A DNA stretch of 64,000 bases from Malania oleifera (lineage: Eukaryota; Streptophyta; Magnoliopsida; Santalales; Ximeniaceae): assembly GCF_029873635.1 (NCBI RefSeq), contig NC_080427.1, forward strand, positions 72,075,348 to 72,139,347, written 5' to 3'. Below the pieces are notes generated by a model. That model saw only the letters and a list, made by a program, of their open reading frames with translations. It made no database searches and was not told where the DNA came from. The position numbers were made by a program, and so were the translations under genes. This document shows, one piece after another, positions 13,301 through 25,263 of this stretch (its first letter is position 1; every line of letters starts with the position of its first letter).

Positions 13301-16273
13301 AAAAATTGGAAATGTGTGATTTAGATGATTATGTCCCTGTTAGGATGCATAGGGCTTTTTGTCCTGTTTTTTGATTATTGGCTCTTTGAATTTTATTAAA
13401 TACTTTTTTCATGTTTACTAATGGTGCCTATGTGCACATGAATTGCAGGCCATAACGGTGATAGGGAAGGAGGAAGGAATTAAAGGTTACTGGAAAGGGA
13501 ACCTTCCTCAGGTCCATTTTTCACTTTTTAATTTGCATAAAAGATTTGGTTTTGTGTGTAAGCATCTCTTCCACAAGTGTGTAGTTAAGCATGAGTTAGT
13601 TGCATATTTTTTTGAATTTCTTTTTTAATTATTCCAGGTGATACGCATTATACCATATAGTGCTGTTCAATTGTTTGCTTATGAAACTTACAAGGTACTG
13701 GTGAAACTGTCTAGCTTTAATAATGCTATTGTCTACTTAAAAATAGTATTCACAACGTTATGTTTGTTTCTAGAAACTTTTTAGAGGAAAGGATGGTGAG
13801 CTCTCTATTGTAGGAAGACTTGCAGCAGGTGCTTGTGCAGCCATGACATCCACTTTTGTAAGTAATACAGTTTAATGGTTTGTTGATTTTCATTTCATTA
13901 GCTTCCTTAGTTCCTTCCAATGCCTTGTGCCTTTTAGTAGATTTTCTTTCCACTCTTTTAAAAAAATTGTCATACGATCCCCACTTTTTGCTTGGTTTTA
14001 GATTCACTTTTTTTTTCCATTATTCCTGTTCTTAACTAGTTATTGTTATTATTTTATGTTGCTTGTGTGTTTTTGAACTGTTGATTTTTGACTGTTCCTC
14101 TTTGTAGGTAACGTACCCTCTAGATATCTTAAGACTACGATTAGCAGTTGAGCCTGGGTACCGGACCATGTCTGAGGTGAGGGCCAGATTTCTTGAGACC
14201 TTTTCATATGAAGACAGATTTCTTGAGTTGCCTGTCGGTTGCCTTGAACATGCTAAGAGAGACCCTTTTATATGAAGACAGATTTCTTGAGTTGTCTGTA
14301 GGTTGCCCTAAACATGCTAAGAGATGAAGGAGTTGCTTCCTTCTATAAAGGCTTGGGACCTTCTCTTATTGGTATAGCACCTTATATTGCTATGAACTTT
14401 TGCATTTTTGACCTGTAAGTTTACTCTTCTGTGACAACTTCTTTCATAATTTTTTTTCTTTTTGGTAATACAATCCAAATATCCTTAAAGTAAACATGGA
14501 TTTCTTTTCTGTTTGTCAGGATGAAGAAGTCTTTGCCAGAGAAATTTCAGAAGAGAACTGAAACATCCCTAGCAACAGCTTTGCTTTCAGCGACCCTTGC
14601 CACTCTCTTGTGCTATCCTTTAGACACTGTTAGGAGGCAAATGCAAATGAAGGGTACACCTTACAAGACAGTTCTGGATGCTTTTCCAGGTAAATTGATG
14701 GTTACACCTATCTGTAAAACCAACATTTTCATATACGTCTCGGACATTCATTTTTATCAATCTAGAGCTCATTCTTGGGCTTGGGGTGTGGGTGTTTGGA
14801 AATCAGTAATTAACTTGGTCACATGATTGAACTAAAATAGCACATTTTTTTTCCTTTGTCTTTTTCCATGATAACGATCTCTTTTAAGTGGCTGGCAGTG
14901 GATATAAAGTTCTGATATGATCACCATATTAGTTTTATGGATACTGGTTACTAGAGTCTAGAGCATATAATTTATGCTTTTCTTTTAAATGCAGAAATTT
15001 AAGAAGTTATCCATGGGAATTTGTTTAGACTCTAGACCTACAGAAATTGGAGATTTTCTACTGTACCCTATCATTTTGTTTTTATCTGGGTCTTTGGTGC
15101 ATGTTTTTATGTACAAGTATTGCATCTGTGATGTGTCTATATTTTAGTCTGCTAATACTCATTTTTTTATCAATAAATTAAATATGCAATTTTGCAAGTG
15201 TTCTCTACATTTTTCCCCAAGTATATTATGGGTTTTTACGAGTGTCATTTGATGCAGAATTACTTTTTTTTTTTTATGTTATTGGTTGAGGTTTTGAGTG
15301 CTGAATTTTCCCCAAATATCTTAACTAATTAAAGCATCTTCTATCGTGTAAAACAAATCCTATTTTTGTCATTTGTTTGTGGGGTGAATTAAAATTTTGT
15401 ACTCATACTTGAAATTAACTCTCTGCCAATTATCATAGTTGATTTTATCGGTACAGGTATTGTGGCACGTGATGGTATTATTGGATTATACAGAGGATTT
15501 GTGCCCAATGCATTGAAAAGCCTCCCAAACAGCAGGTTTGAATTCATTCCTTTTGCATTATCGCTCTTCTTCCAATAAAATTCCGTTATAGAGTTTTGTC
15601 TACTTTGCAACTAGAGGTCCTTCAAGCCTTCTATTTTAAGCAGGTGTTTAGTTGCAGTTGGAAATGCCTTGACTTTGCTTATATCCTGCAGGATTGTTCA
15701 AGTGACTAGGTTATTTTAGAAAAATATGCTTAGCATAATAACCCTAGTTGAAAAAATTTGGAAAATGGTGAGTCTTGTAGAGTGAGGGCTTGTCTTGCAG
15801 CCCATGTTGCCCTTAATAGTTTCCTGAGAGGTTCAACTCTGATCTTATATTGCATCTTTTACAATTTCCTAAATGCTATAATTTCAGAGATTATTATTAT
15901 TTTTAAAGATAAATTATGTTTTCTAAGTGTAGGCTTGGTTACAAGTTTAAATGTGTCCTTTACATTGTTGGATTCTAGGGGAATAACTCATGGGACATAA
16001 GAACCTATTATAAGTGGTCTCAATATATGAAATATTATGTGTTAACAAATCAGAAACTATGAGTGAATTTGCAAAGCAACACATTCTATTTTTAATTTCT
16101 ACTCAAATACATTAGTTCTTTGTATTACTTCAGGTTAATCTCTCTGATCCTTTTTCTATTGCAGCATAAAGCTGACTGCCTTCGACACAGTGAAAGGTCT
16201 AATTGCAGTAGGTGAGAAGGAGCTCGAGAGAATTGCGGAGGAAAGTCACAGTAAACAAAATGAATCCAAGTAA
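7379..16273 (+). CDS. EAAC: Plastid-envelope ADP,ATP carrier-like protein (mitochondrial carrier family), 10 exons
   Basis: Exons: 7379-7723, 10561-10614, 13449-13511, 13638-13694, 13774-13857, 14108-14176, 14302-14414, 14520-14689, 15457-15535, 16165-16273. They total 1143 nt and 380 residues; every intron is GT-AG and all joins stay in frame. The protein has the three-fold carrier repeat: PLDRIK (about residue 106), PLDILR (about 205) and PLDTVR (about 295), each ending an odd helix, plus matching GYWKGNLPQ, SFYKGLGPS and GLYRGFVPN motifs. Where mitochondrial ADP/ATP carriers have RRRMMM, it reads RRQMQM. N-terminal marker segment FVPTPAQLLKHPLAL and overall length fit the plant plastid-envelope type (Arabidopsis At3g51870 class), which by homology exchanges adenine nucleotides across the envelope; plastid location is inferred. 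The ATG at 7379 is the first in-frame one and has G at -3 and +4. Introns 1 and 2 are long (about 2.8 kb each). A related thylakoid ADP/ATP carrier is the alternative assignment. It appears intact and functional. Confidence 0.93.
7871..7894. repeat. C6G18 homopolymer run in intron 1
   Basis: Six C are followed by eighteen G about 150 bases into intron 1. The length is probably unstable and error-prone in sequencing. Confidence 0.85.
9006..9700 (-). mobile_element. LINE 3' fragment (reverse transcriptase C-terminus) in intron 1, antisense
   Basis: On the minus strand, about 9690 down to 9010 reads the C-terminal region of plant LINE reverse transcriptase: a GEKIKPGGQE-like segment, FQYLGSI, VRPTMLYGLECWA (about 9450), MRMLTYMSG and RVRWFGH, then RGRGRPK. 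At least one stop and one frameshift break it near 9490-9540. It ends in a GTTGTTGTTG-type tail near 9008, typical of this LINE group. The catalytic YxDD region is missing, so it is 5' truncated and dead. Confidence 0.85.
10615..13448 (+). other. Intron 2 of the carrier gene, repeat-bearing
   Basis: AT-rich intron without coding potential. Two diverged direct copies of a block with TGTTAGAT, then CATGGGCCAACAATG or its like, lie at about 11406-11465 and 11627-11700. They are probably remnants of an old transposon I cannot name. A pyrimidine-rich stretch sits at 12945-13080. Confidence 0.5.
14197..14324 (+). repeat. 64-bp tandem duplication across the intron 6 / exon 7 boundary
   Basis: Unit A is 14197-14260 and unit B is 14261-14324, about 90% identical. 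Unit B ends with the true acceptor (CTGTAG) and the first 23 bases of exon 7. Unit A has the same exon start but its acceptor reads CTGTCG, so it lacks AG. Only unit B gives an in-frame exon matching the carrier family. Confidence 0.9.
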
Positions 16274-16305
16274 TTTTGAAATCTATATTTCTGTTGTAGC
16301 CATGT

Positions 16306-16311
16306 AATAAA
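16306..16311 (+). terminator. Candidate poly(A) signal of the carrier gene
   Basis: AATAAA lies 33 bases past the TAA stop. Plant genes often use loose signals, so the true site may be further down. Confidence 0.45.
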
Positions 16312-18360
16312 ATGATTTTCAGTTGCCATTTTTTATGGGGATCATGATGCACTGGTGTCTATTTTTTGGGGGTTGTCGTACTGCTAAAAAGAATTTTTAT
16401 GAAATCTGAAATTCTCGAGCTGCTGGGAGTCATTTCCATGTCCTGGGGCCATGGTTTTTGTATGACAATCATTTGTACATGTTCCAACTTAGCTTCTTGT
16501 CAATCTAAATTTATTTGGGCTTTCACCCATCGATCTTTATTCACATGCATACCAGCAATGCAGTTATCCCAGGACTTATGTGATGCTTTTGGTTCATCTT
16601 GGCGACTGAAACTCTTGTCGTGTGTATTATTTAGAGCCAAAAAGTAATGTTGTATTGACCATGTAGGACCATTTGAAGGATGATCGGTGGCTTGTTCTGC
16701 TTGTGCAAGGCCTTTTTTAAAGTTGTAGGCAACACTTTTTAACCCTGGTCCAGGCTAAGCAACTGGCTGCAGCATGACTTGTATGTGTGATTATCAGCAT
16801 TTGGCCACATGCTTCTAGTCCTGTCTGGTCGAAGCCCAGAAGAACAAGGTTTCAACTAAGATCAAAATGGATTGTTGGGGTTAATGGCAAAATATTATTC
16901 AGTTTTTTAAATGATTTGTCTCATGATTTGTTGGAAGCTAGGTGATGTACGAGGCTAGGGTGATGGGCGAGGAAAGGAGAATGTGAGAAAGAAAGTAGGA
17001 GGGAAAGGAGGAAAAAGAGATGTAGGTAGGTAGAAGAAGGATGGGGGAAATTCTGATTTGATTCGAAATGTAGACTTGTAAGTTTCACAACACAACTAGT
17101 ACTTTAAATCATTCTCGTTTCATGACAAAAATCAATAATGAGTAAGATCTTAAATATTAACCCATGAATCCTAGTGTTTTTAGCATACGCGTGAAATGTG
17201 TCGAATTAAGTGGACTCTAAATGACAATAAGCATTATCACCAAAGATACTAATCAATAGTCTTGAGACTGCATAATCTACCTGAAGAGTTTGTTAGAGGG
17301 TATCAAAATTCTCTGTCGGGTTGGAATATTGGGAGGTGTAGGAACTAGGAAGTGATATGAGCATCGTGTAGTTCAAGCCGAGTGTAGGCTTTTATTAACT
17401 CCGAATGTGGACGAAGATCCTAACGAAAAACAAAGAAGTTATGATGAAAAAGGTGCAAAAACAGTTAAAAATATAATTGCCACATTTTTTTTTAGAAAAC
17501 ATAGGAAAAATAAAGAAAAATTCTGCAAAAGGAGTTCAAAAACTACATTTAGAATTTGAGAGTTTATTTGTGTAGAGAAGGTGATTAGTCAATCATCTCA
17601 ATAATGATTTGCCTCTTAGCACCTTAGCACCCCTAATAATATCTATTCACAGAATGGTTATCATAATTATATAGATATTGTCTTGAAAGAAAAAAGAAAC
17701 AAAAAATGAAAGATAAAAGATCTCTTTTGGTCATCCCGTGGTAAAAATATTGTATTGAGAACTCCAACATGACTTCGAGGAGTATAGAGTATTGCTCTAG
17801 AAGGGGTTAGCCTTAGAACCCTAAGTTTGATGAAAACATGATAATGGTGATGGTCAAAAACGAAAAAAAGAAGAAGAAAGTATTGGTTTAAAAAATGTTG
17901 GACTGGTATTGTCGGTATTTGAAAATGGTAAATGAAAAAAGCAAGTCTAAAAATGAGAGTTTGAGTTAAAATGTGTAGTGAAATACATGAGTTTTGAAAA
18001 TCCTAGGGCTTCATCATTGACCTTATTGAAAATCGAGAAAAATGTTGCAAAAACATATATTTTTGAGATTTCTAAAAATATATTTGAGAAAAAGATGACT
18101 CTGATACCAAATGAACTAAACATGGTTTAGTCTAATTCTGTGGTCAAAACCCTAACCATTCTCAAATCATATGATTCTCAAATGTTCAAACTCCTGCCAT
18201 GCTTAGGGATAAGGGAAGGAAAATACTATACAATAAAATTCTCCTTATTATCCCCTCATCATTTAGAATAGATTGTGGAAACCAATGGACTAAACTACAT
18301 ATTTTTTGAGAGTTTTCATATTTTATATTTTTTTGGGATTTTTTAATGATAATAAGATAA
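16312..18360. other. 3' flank of the carrier gene, no further gene
   Basis: 16312-16860 probably includes the 3' UTR and flank. A 93-codon ORF at 16366-16647 resembles no family. 16930-17050 is purine-rich. 17100-18230 has no clear terminus. CTCTGATACCA near 18104 resembles a primer-binding site on the minus strand, but no matching LTR was recognised. Confidence 0.5.
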
Positions 18361-18514
18361 AATACACACCCACAAACACATATATGCACATACACACATA
18401 TACACTTACCTACGCCTGTACATATAGAAATAACACACATTGATACTCATGAACATATACATATCATATATATATATACACACCCATCCATATAATGCAT
18501 ATTATATATATATT

Positions 18515-18567
<53 letters not shown>
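18361..18567. repeat. CA-rich and (AT)n microsatellites
   Basis: A CACA/CATA-rich stretch at 18361-18445 is followed by an AT dinucleotide run at about 18518-18567, just before a copia LTR. Confidence 0.85.
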
Positions 18568-18569
<2 letters not shown>

Positions 18570-18606
18570 TTGTGCAACTGCGGAACCGATCGTACAATGC
18601 AGCAAT

Positions 18607-20750
18607 TGTTGACTTTTTGGGTCCGTCTCCTATTTTGATTATGACAAACCATGGTATCTCATCTGTATGCTTTGAGTATTTGAACAGGTTTATTTTTTTA
18701 AGTACGGATGACAGATGAGAAATGGAAGTCGAGAAGCATACCTCGACATTTTCCATGGAATTGCAAAGGAGCAGCGCATGAAAACTGATCTTTATTTTCA
18801 GTTGTATTATTATATTTTCTTTTATTCATGTTAGGTTTGTAATAATTCAAAAGTTTGTAATAATTAATGCATGACATGCATAATAGGACTATAAGCTCAA
18901 GACCGTAGTTTGACCTTAGGGATTACCCTTCGGTCGACCGACGCCGGATTTTTTAGGTGTCCTAAAAGAAGACCTTGACTGACCATTAGGATTCCCAATA
19001 ACTTATAAAAATATGCCCTATCGTTTTAAATATATATGCTCACATGACTAGGGTTTATGTATAAGGGACTCGAACCAAAATGTATGAAAAATACATGTTC
19101 GATCGACCGTACTTGAAAGCACTATATCCCTCGGTTGACTGAACCAGCTTAGGTCAATAGTTTTACCATGGCTCGGTCGATCGAACCAAACCAGTCAATT
19201 ATGTTGGTCGACCGAACTTCCCCTGGTCAACACTTTGACCTTTCGGTCGACCGATCAGAAAAGTACTTCAATGCTCTAGTCGACCGAAGATCCTCGAGAG
19301 ATGCCACAATTGCCTAGTCGACCGAACTGTGCGGAAATGAAAAATCGCCTTTGGGAACCCTAGTCTAGTTGACCAAACTTTTAGTTCAAATTTCGCCTGG
19401 TCGACCGAACTTTGTCACTTGGTCAACCGAACCTCAAGTCCAGTCGATCGATGCTCTCAGGTTGGCAAATTATTTCTACCGCGGTTAAAGTTTTTAAACA
19501 AGGTTAATTTTATTAATGATTTTTAAAACAAATTTAATAATACCCTGTGTATCCCCAACGACTATAATTTACCCATTTCCTATATATATGTCTTCATTTG
19601 TCCAGATTAGGGAGAGATTAGGAAAAAGATTAAGAAAAATATTCTCTTAATTTTCCAAACCTAATTTTCACATACTACTTCCATACACTCTCATACTCCG
19701 AATTTCTTGATTAACCAAGCTTTGTGAGGGTTTCTATTGTGTTTATTGCAACTTGCTTAATACTCTCAATATTGTGCTTGTAGTTTGTTGTTGATTTTTT
19801 GAGTGTTAACCAAAGAGTTATCCCACTAATTTAATTTGATAAATCTTGCATCGGAAAAAGCTTATAAGCTTGAGGATCTTTGCATTGTCATTGCAAGACT
19901 CCTATAGTTATAATTTTTTGTGTGCAAATATTTTTCCAAGCTATAATATTTTCAAACTACTCTTGTGCTTATTTCATTGAAGGAAAATATTTTGAGTTAG
20001 TTTGAATATTTGATTAGCATCTTTGAAACTCTGATTTGTTATTAAAATTTGTTATAACTTGTTTCAAAGAAATAGTTTGTTAGAACACTCTTGAGCATAT
20101 ACGTGATTATACATTGCTGAGTGTTTGCTTGCACAAAGATCATTACACGCATACTCTCACATACTGCTTGATATATTGACATTGTTTAGAGAGTATTCAC
20201 ATTAAACTTCATTGAACTTATAGTTCTTATCTCTTGGAAGTGCATTGGTTATTGCGTGTGCGTATTGGTATAAATCTGCTTGTTGGAGAAGCACTAAAAT
20301 TGTACACGAACTTGATATTGTAAATTTGTTGTATTCCAGACGCGGCCCGAGGGGGCGGTGATAAAGCCCGTAAGGATCGGTAGGGCCTTCTCCACCCCAC
20401 AAAGAGAATTTGTAAAGGTTGAGGTTGGCCTTATTTTAATTGATTTGATTGGAATCGGTGCCGCTCCACCCGTTAAGTGAGTTTTAGTGGAATCCTCGGG
20501 CTTGTGAGCTAGAGGCGAGGACGTAGGCACAGTTGGCCAAACCCCGATAACATTTTTTGTGCATGCTTTTAATCTCTACATTTTAAATTTCAGCACACAA
20601 ATGTTTATATTTTACTGTTATGAATGATTGGGTTTATAATTACATAGACAGACCTTAGGTCATGTAATACTGCTAATCTGGTTTAACCTAGGAGAAATAA
20701 ATTTTAAATTCCCAATTCACACCCCTCTTGGAAATGCACCAAAGCTAACA
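18607..20750 (+). mobile_element. Copia-type LTR of the palindrome-bearing family, probably solo
   Basis: It begins TGTTGACTTTTTGG (18607) and ends near GCTAACA (20750), matching the LTRs at 27596 and 33959 (reverse complement) and 48359. A cluster of about twelve GGTCGACCGAAC-like palindromes sits at 18926-19455, followed by a TATATATA box (about 19584) and a leader. No primer-binding site or gag follows and no polypurine tract precedes it, so it looks solo. The flanking pentamers (GCAAT and ACAAC) do not match, so the insertion is old or rearranged. Confidence 0.75.
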
Positions 20751-21651
20751 ACAACTAATGATAAATTATACAGAAACAAAATCACATATGTAATAAGGAA
20801 AGTAATAAACAATGACACAATAATTAACGTGGTTCGGAAAAATGCCTATGTCCACAAAAGCAAGCAGCGGCTAAAATTCACTATTTGTCAAAACCAAGGT
20901 TACAACATTGTATTTATGCTGACCCTACACATACAAAGGGATTAAAAAGTTCCCTAAATACCCATGTATCAATCCCTCAAAGGATTTGCCTTTGTATCCC
21001 CAACCTATTTATCTTCCCAATTCAAAATTCAAAAATAGAGTCGAATAAAACTGTCGACGGTTTCCTTTTAAATTAGCTTATGTCTGAAACTATCGTTGTA
21101 ATCGTCGATGGACTATACAAAATTGTCGATAGTTTTCTTCCTAACTTGACTTCTGCCTAAAATTGTCGATGTAACCGTCAATTCACTATGCAAACCATCG
21201 ACGAAGACCCAATTAACCAAACCCGAAACCTAGCCCACTTGACCTGTAGCCCCATCCTAACCCTAACTCAACCTAGAGTCTAACCCATATTCAACCTAAC
21301 TAGAACCCTAGACCTACCCTAACCCGACTTGAGTTAAATCTCAGGTTTACTCAGACCCTCAACCTTGTTTGGCGTGTAAGAAACACCAAGAAAATAAAAA
21401 GGAAGAATAAAATCAAGAAAAGCACCAAGAAACAGAGGAACAACTCAGAAAATCACAAAATAAAAGAAAGAGAAAATAGAAATTAAAAGGAGAAGGGATC
21501 AAGCTTTACCTCTAATCAATTCGAGCTTGGATTTGGAAGAAAAGGTAGAGAGCTTGAAGGTTTCTACCATGGCGTGCTTCATCAAAACCTGCAAAATGAG
21601 AAAAAAAAAAAAAAGGGTGAGATCAAGATCAAGAGGAACAGAAAAAGGTAG
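20751..21651. other. Unassigned transposon-like DNA with GTCGACGG motifs
   Basis: The motif ACGTGGTTCGG near 20829 is common in plant LTR elements read in reverse. Motifs of the type CTGTCGACGGTTT occur at 21050 and decay copies follow to 21200. A run of CCTAACCC-like words spans 21250-21350. It may be a minus-strand LTR fragment of another family. Confidence 0.4.
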
Positions 21652-23429
21652 TGTTGGCCTAACATGGTTTTTGAATCTCATTTTGATGATAACAAATAAA
21701 GGTTGATTTAACATGTTTTGTTAAGTGCTAATATTTCAGGAATGCTTGAATGACAAAGTTCAAAAGATCAAAAGAAATGCAAGTTCAAGAGCCATACTCC
21801 ATTACCAATGTGATAAAGAAAGCTCAAATGGATCAAAAGGTTTAAAATCATGTGGAACCTAAAGTTGACTCAAGCTTAAGTCTAAGAGGATTCAAAGCAA
21901 AGATTCATATGAAGACTTCAAGTTTAGAGTGTTCAAGGCTTTAGGATAACCTATGTAAGTACTTCATACTAAATATCATGTGAAAATGTTTTGAAGCCCA
22001 TTAGGGGTTATCATGGAGTTAGACACCTTGTTTTAAAATCCCAGAAAATGTTTTTATAAGTAACAAAGCAAGATGGCTAAGTGTTTTTGAATAATAACCT
22101 GAAAAATAGAAATTATAATTGTTTAGGCGATTGAAGATTGACCTTAGGCACCTGAAGATTTCTTGAAGAAATTCTGAAGAGGTAGTGTAGGCTCAGGCAA
22201 CTAACCCTAGTAACCTCGGGCGCCTAATCTTGTTTTTAGTTAAAAATTTCACAGTTTTAAGGAACTTTAGGTGACTGACCCCAAGAGCTCAGGCGCTTGA
22301 ACACTATTAACGACTATATTTTTTAAAAGTTTTAAAATTCAAATTTATGTTTCTTATGCCCTGAATTTCATATAAACTTGGGAAACACTCCATGTAACTT
22401 GGGCAACACGAATTAAACCTTTTTGAGCTTATAAATACATGTTTTCTCTAATCAAATTTAAACTAAGCATTAAAAATCTGTTCTCAAGCTAAAAACTCTC
22501 TTGCTCTCTTAAAGCTCTCTTGCTCACTCTTTCATACTGAGAATTGCTGAGAAATTATGAGCTACTGATCAATCTTCTTCGAACTCTACCATTTGAATTA
22601 CCGATTCTTATCTAGAGAAGTATTATGGTGAATTAGTTCTTGAGCTTCAACTCAATTTTTTTTTATATTTATTTGAAGTATATTAGTGTTTTCAATTGTA
22701 CTAACCAACTCTATCTGAGAGCATTCTTTGTACAAAATAAATTGTTTCTTGTTTCTTGTTTCTTTGACAGTTCAGGTCATTCAAATTGTTGTAACCGAGC
22801 ATTGGGTATCGCTTGGAGAGGGGGCTCCACCCTAAAAGAGGGTTTGTAAATGGTTTGTTTCACTCGCAAAGGAATGTGTTAGTGGAATCTTAAGATGGTC
22901 TTGCCTAAGGTGAGGACGTATGCTAGGGATAAGCCGAACCTTGTAAAAGATCTCAGTCTCATTCCTACCCTTCACTCTTTAAATTTTAGCATATACAAAT
23001 TGTGTTTCAAAGTGCAGATTGCTGAAAACTGAGATTGAGAAGACCTTTTAATTTAAGAAAGTACGTTGGTTAATCTTTTGCAAAAACCTTTAAGGAAGTA
23101 CGTTGATTAATCGTTTGCAGAAATCTTGATTAAAAGAAGCGTATAAAAAATTCATTCATATAGGGCTATAAACTGAAATTGTGCAAACACTGAAATAAGG
23201 AATTGTTGTAGCTCTCACAAATTGGTTAAGTATTGTGTATTGATTGTTGTTTGGTTTGTGATTGATTTTGTGTTTGGATTGTGGTTGATTTAAAATTAAA
23301 AACATCCTTGTGTGTTTGCTAAGTATATAAAAGAATTGTGAATTTGTAAAAAAGAAAAATAAAAAAAGGACTTAAAAGATTTTTATAAACCCAATTCACA
23401 CCCCTCTTGAGACTACACCTTAACTCTCA
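21652..23429 (+). repeat. 5' LTR of the Sirevirus-like element
   Basis: 1778 bp, TGTTGGCC to CTCTCA. Its promoter region (22120-22300) has several decayed CAGGCGCCTGAA-like palindromes. The 3' LTR repeats its first ~535 bases at clear but incomplete identity, so the insertion is old. Confidence 0.85.
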
Positions 23430-23431
23430 AT

Positions 23432-23444
23432 TGGTATCAAAGTC
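23432..23444 (+). promoter_or_regulatory. Primer-binding site (initiator tRNA-Met)
   Basis: TGGTATCAAAGTC sits two bases past the LTR end and is a mutated form of TGGTATCAGAGCC. Confidence 0.8.
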
Positions 23445-23486
23445 AAGTTATAGAAAATCTTAATTAGAAGCTATATAAAGGTCTAA

Positions 23487-25240
23487 ATGGCACACCTAGG
23501 TGTATCTCCTTTTGCTGAAGGCCAATCCTAAACTAGACCACCTATTTTTTGTGGTTTAAACTATACGTTTTGGAAACAAAGAATGAGAATATACATTCAA
23601 ACTATGGATTGGAAAGCATGGAAAGTTGTCACACATGGTGACTACATTCCTACTAAATTAGTAGATGGTAAAGAAGTTCCTAAAGAAAAAAAAGACTTGA
23701 CCGACAATGACTATAAAATGATGCAAGTTAACTCTAATGCCATGAATGCACTATATTGTGCTTTAGACGTAAATGAGTTTAATAAGGTCATGGCATGTAA
23801 GTCAGCAAAAGAAATTTGAGACAAGTTAGAAGTAACCTACGAAGGAACTATAGATACTAGAGATAGTGTATTGACATGCTCACCAGCAAGTATGAGGCCT
23901 TTAAGATGAATCCGGGAGAAACTATCACTAGCATGTATACTAGGTTCACTCACATAATAAATTCTTTAAATGATTTACGGAAAAATTATTCAACATATGA
24001 AATGATTAGAAAAATCTGTAGAGGACTTCCTTCAATATGGGAACCAAAAGCCACAGCAATAACGGAAGGTAGAAATTTGAAAAATACCTCCCTTGATGAG
24101 TTAATCGGATCCCTTCTCACATCTGAGATGACAATGAATGAAATAAATTCAGAAAACAGTAATAAAAACAAGAAGTCAATAGCCCTTAAGGATAGTAAAG
24201 AAAGTTCTAGTGATGAAGATCAAGACAACGAATTAGGATGAATAACTAGCCTTTATCACCAAAAGACTTCGAAAATTTTTCAGGAAGAATAGGAAATTCC
24301 CTCGAAAGTTTAAAGGATAAAAAACTAACAAGGGAGAAACAAACACAAAGGAAACTAAGAACAATCAACCTACATGTTATAATTGTAAGAAGGTTGGACA
24401 CATTAAACGTGATTGTCCACAGCTGAAGAAAGACAAGAAGAAGAAAAAGAAGGCAATGAAAGCTACGTGGGACGACACAAGCTCAAATGAATCAGAGGAT
24501 GAATCAAGTGAACAAGAAGTTGCCAACATGTGCTTTATGGCACACAATGTTGAGGTAAACTCTTATTATAGTTCATCGGAAGAGTCTAGTAAAAATTCAT
24601 GTGATAGTATGCCTTCCCATAAGGAAATCCAAGCTGAATTATTCAATTTACATAATAGGTTCATTAAAGTGTCTAAGACGAACATAGCCTTGAAAGAACA
24701 AAATGAAAATCTTAAGAATCAACTAGAAAGTTCTAAAAAAGCTGAAAAAGAAAAAGAATATCATATTGATGATCTAATGAATAAAATTAACAATATGTCT
24801 CTAGAATTAGTAAAACACAAGTAAATGGTGAAAACAAGAAAGACTTAGAAATAAGTGAACTTAAAAGTAAAATTGAAGATAAAGATAAGATCATTTATAA
24901 CTTTACTAGAGGAAAAAAGAATTTTGAAAAGATGGTTGGACAACAAAGGATAATCAGTAACAAAGAAGGAATTGGCTACAATGAAATTAAAAACAAAAGG
25001 AAGAAGAACTTGTTTATGGGATATTTTGTAAAAGAAGCAAAATACTATGCAAGTACATCCTCTACAAATATACATGAAAACACTACTTGCTACTTGTGTA
25101 GAAATAAGGGACACATTAAGTTTAATTGTCCACTTAAAAAGAAGTATGTCAAAATCAAGAATGAATGGAAAGTAAACACTAAAACTATGTATGACTTAAA
25201 AAGAATTAAGAAGGTTTGGGGTCCAAAAGTAACACCATGA
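23487..25240 (+). pseudogene. Sirevirus-like gag (capsid and nucleocapsid), broken
   Basis: Starts MAHLGVSPFAEG, the usual N-terminus of this gag group, with an in-frame TAA at 23529. The copia gag domain follows (WKQRMRIYIQ, MDWKAWKVV, CALDVNEFNKVM), then a stop and frameshift near 23819. It resumes with MLTSKYEAFKM at 23876. A first zinc knuckle CYNCKKVGHIKRDC is at 24374-24415. An acidic, serine-rich and coiled-coil region follows (24456-24824), then a second knuckle CYLCRNKGHIKFNC (about 25088-25129). At least four lesions make it non-functional. Confidence 0.85.
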
Positions 25241-25263
25241 ATCCTTCCTTGTAGGTATGCTTT

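Noticed and set aside
16366..16647. 93-codon ORF just downstream of the carrier gene
   Set aside because: No recognisable domain; it lies in the likely 3' UTR or flank and has no sign of its own promoter.
18098..18113. Primer-binding-site-like CTCTGATACCA, minus strand
   Set aside because: No LTR of a recognised family or gag could be found next to it, so a lone 11-base match is too weak.
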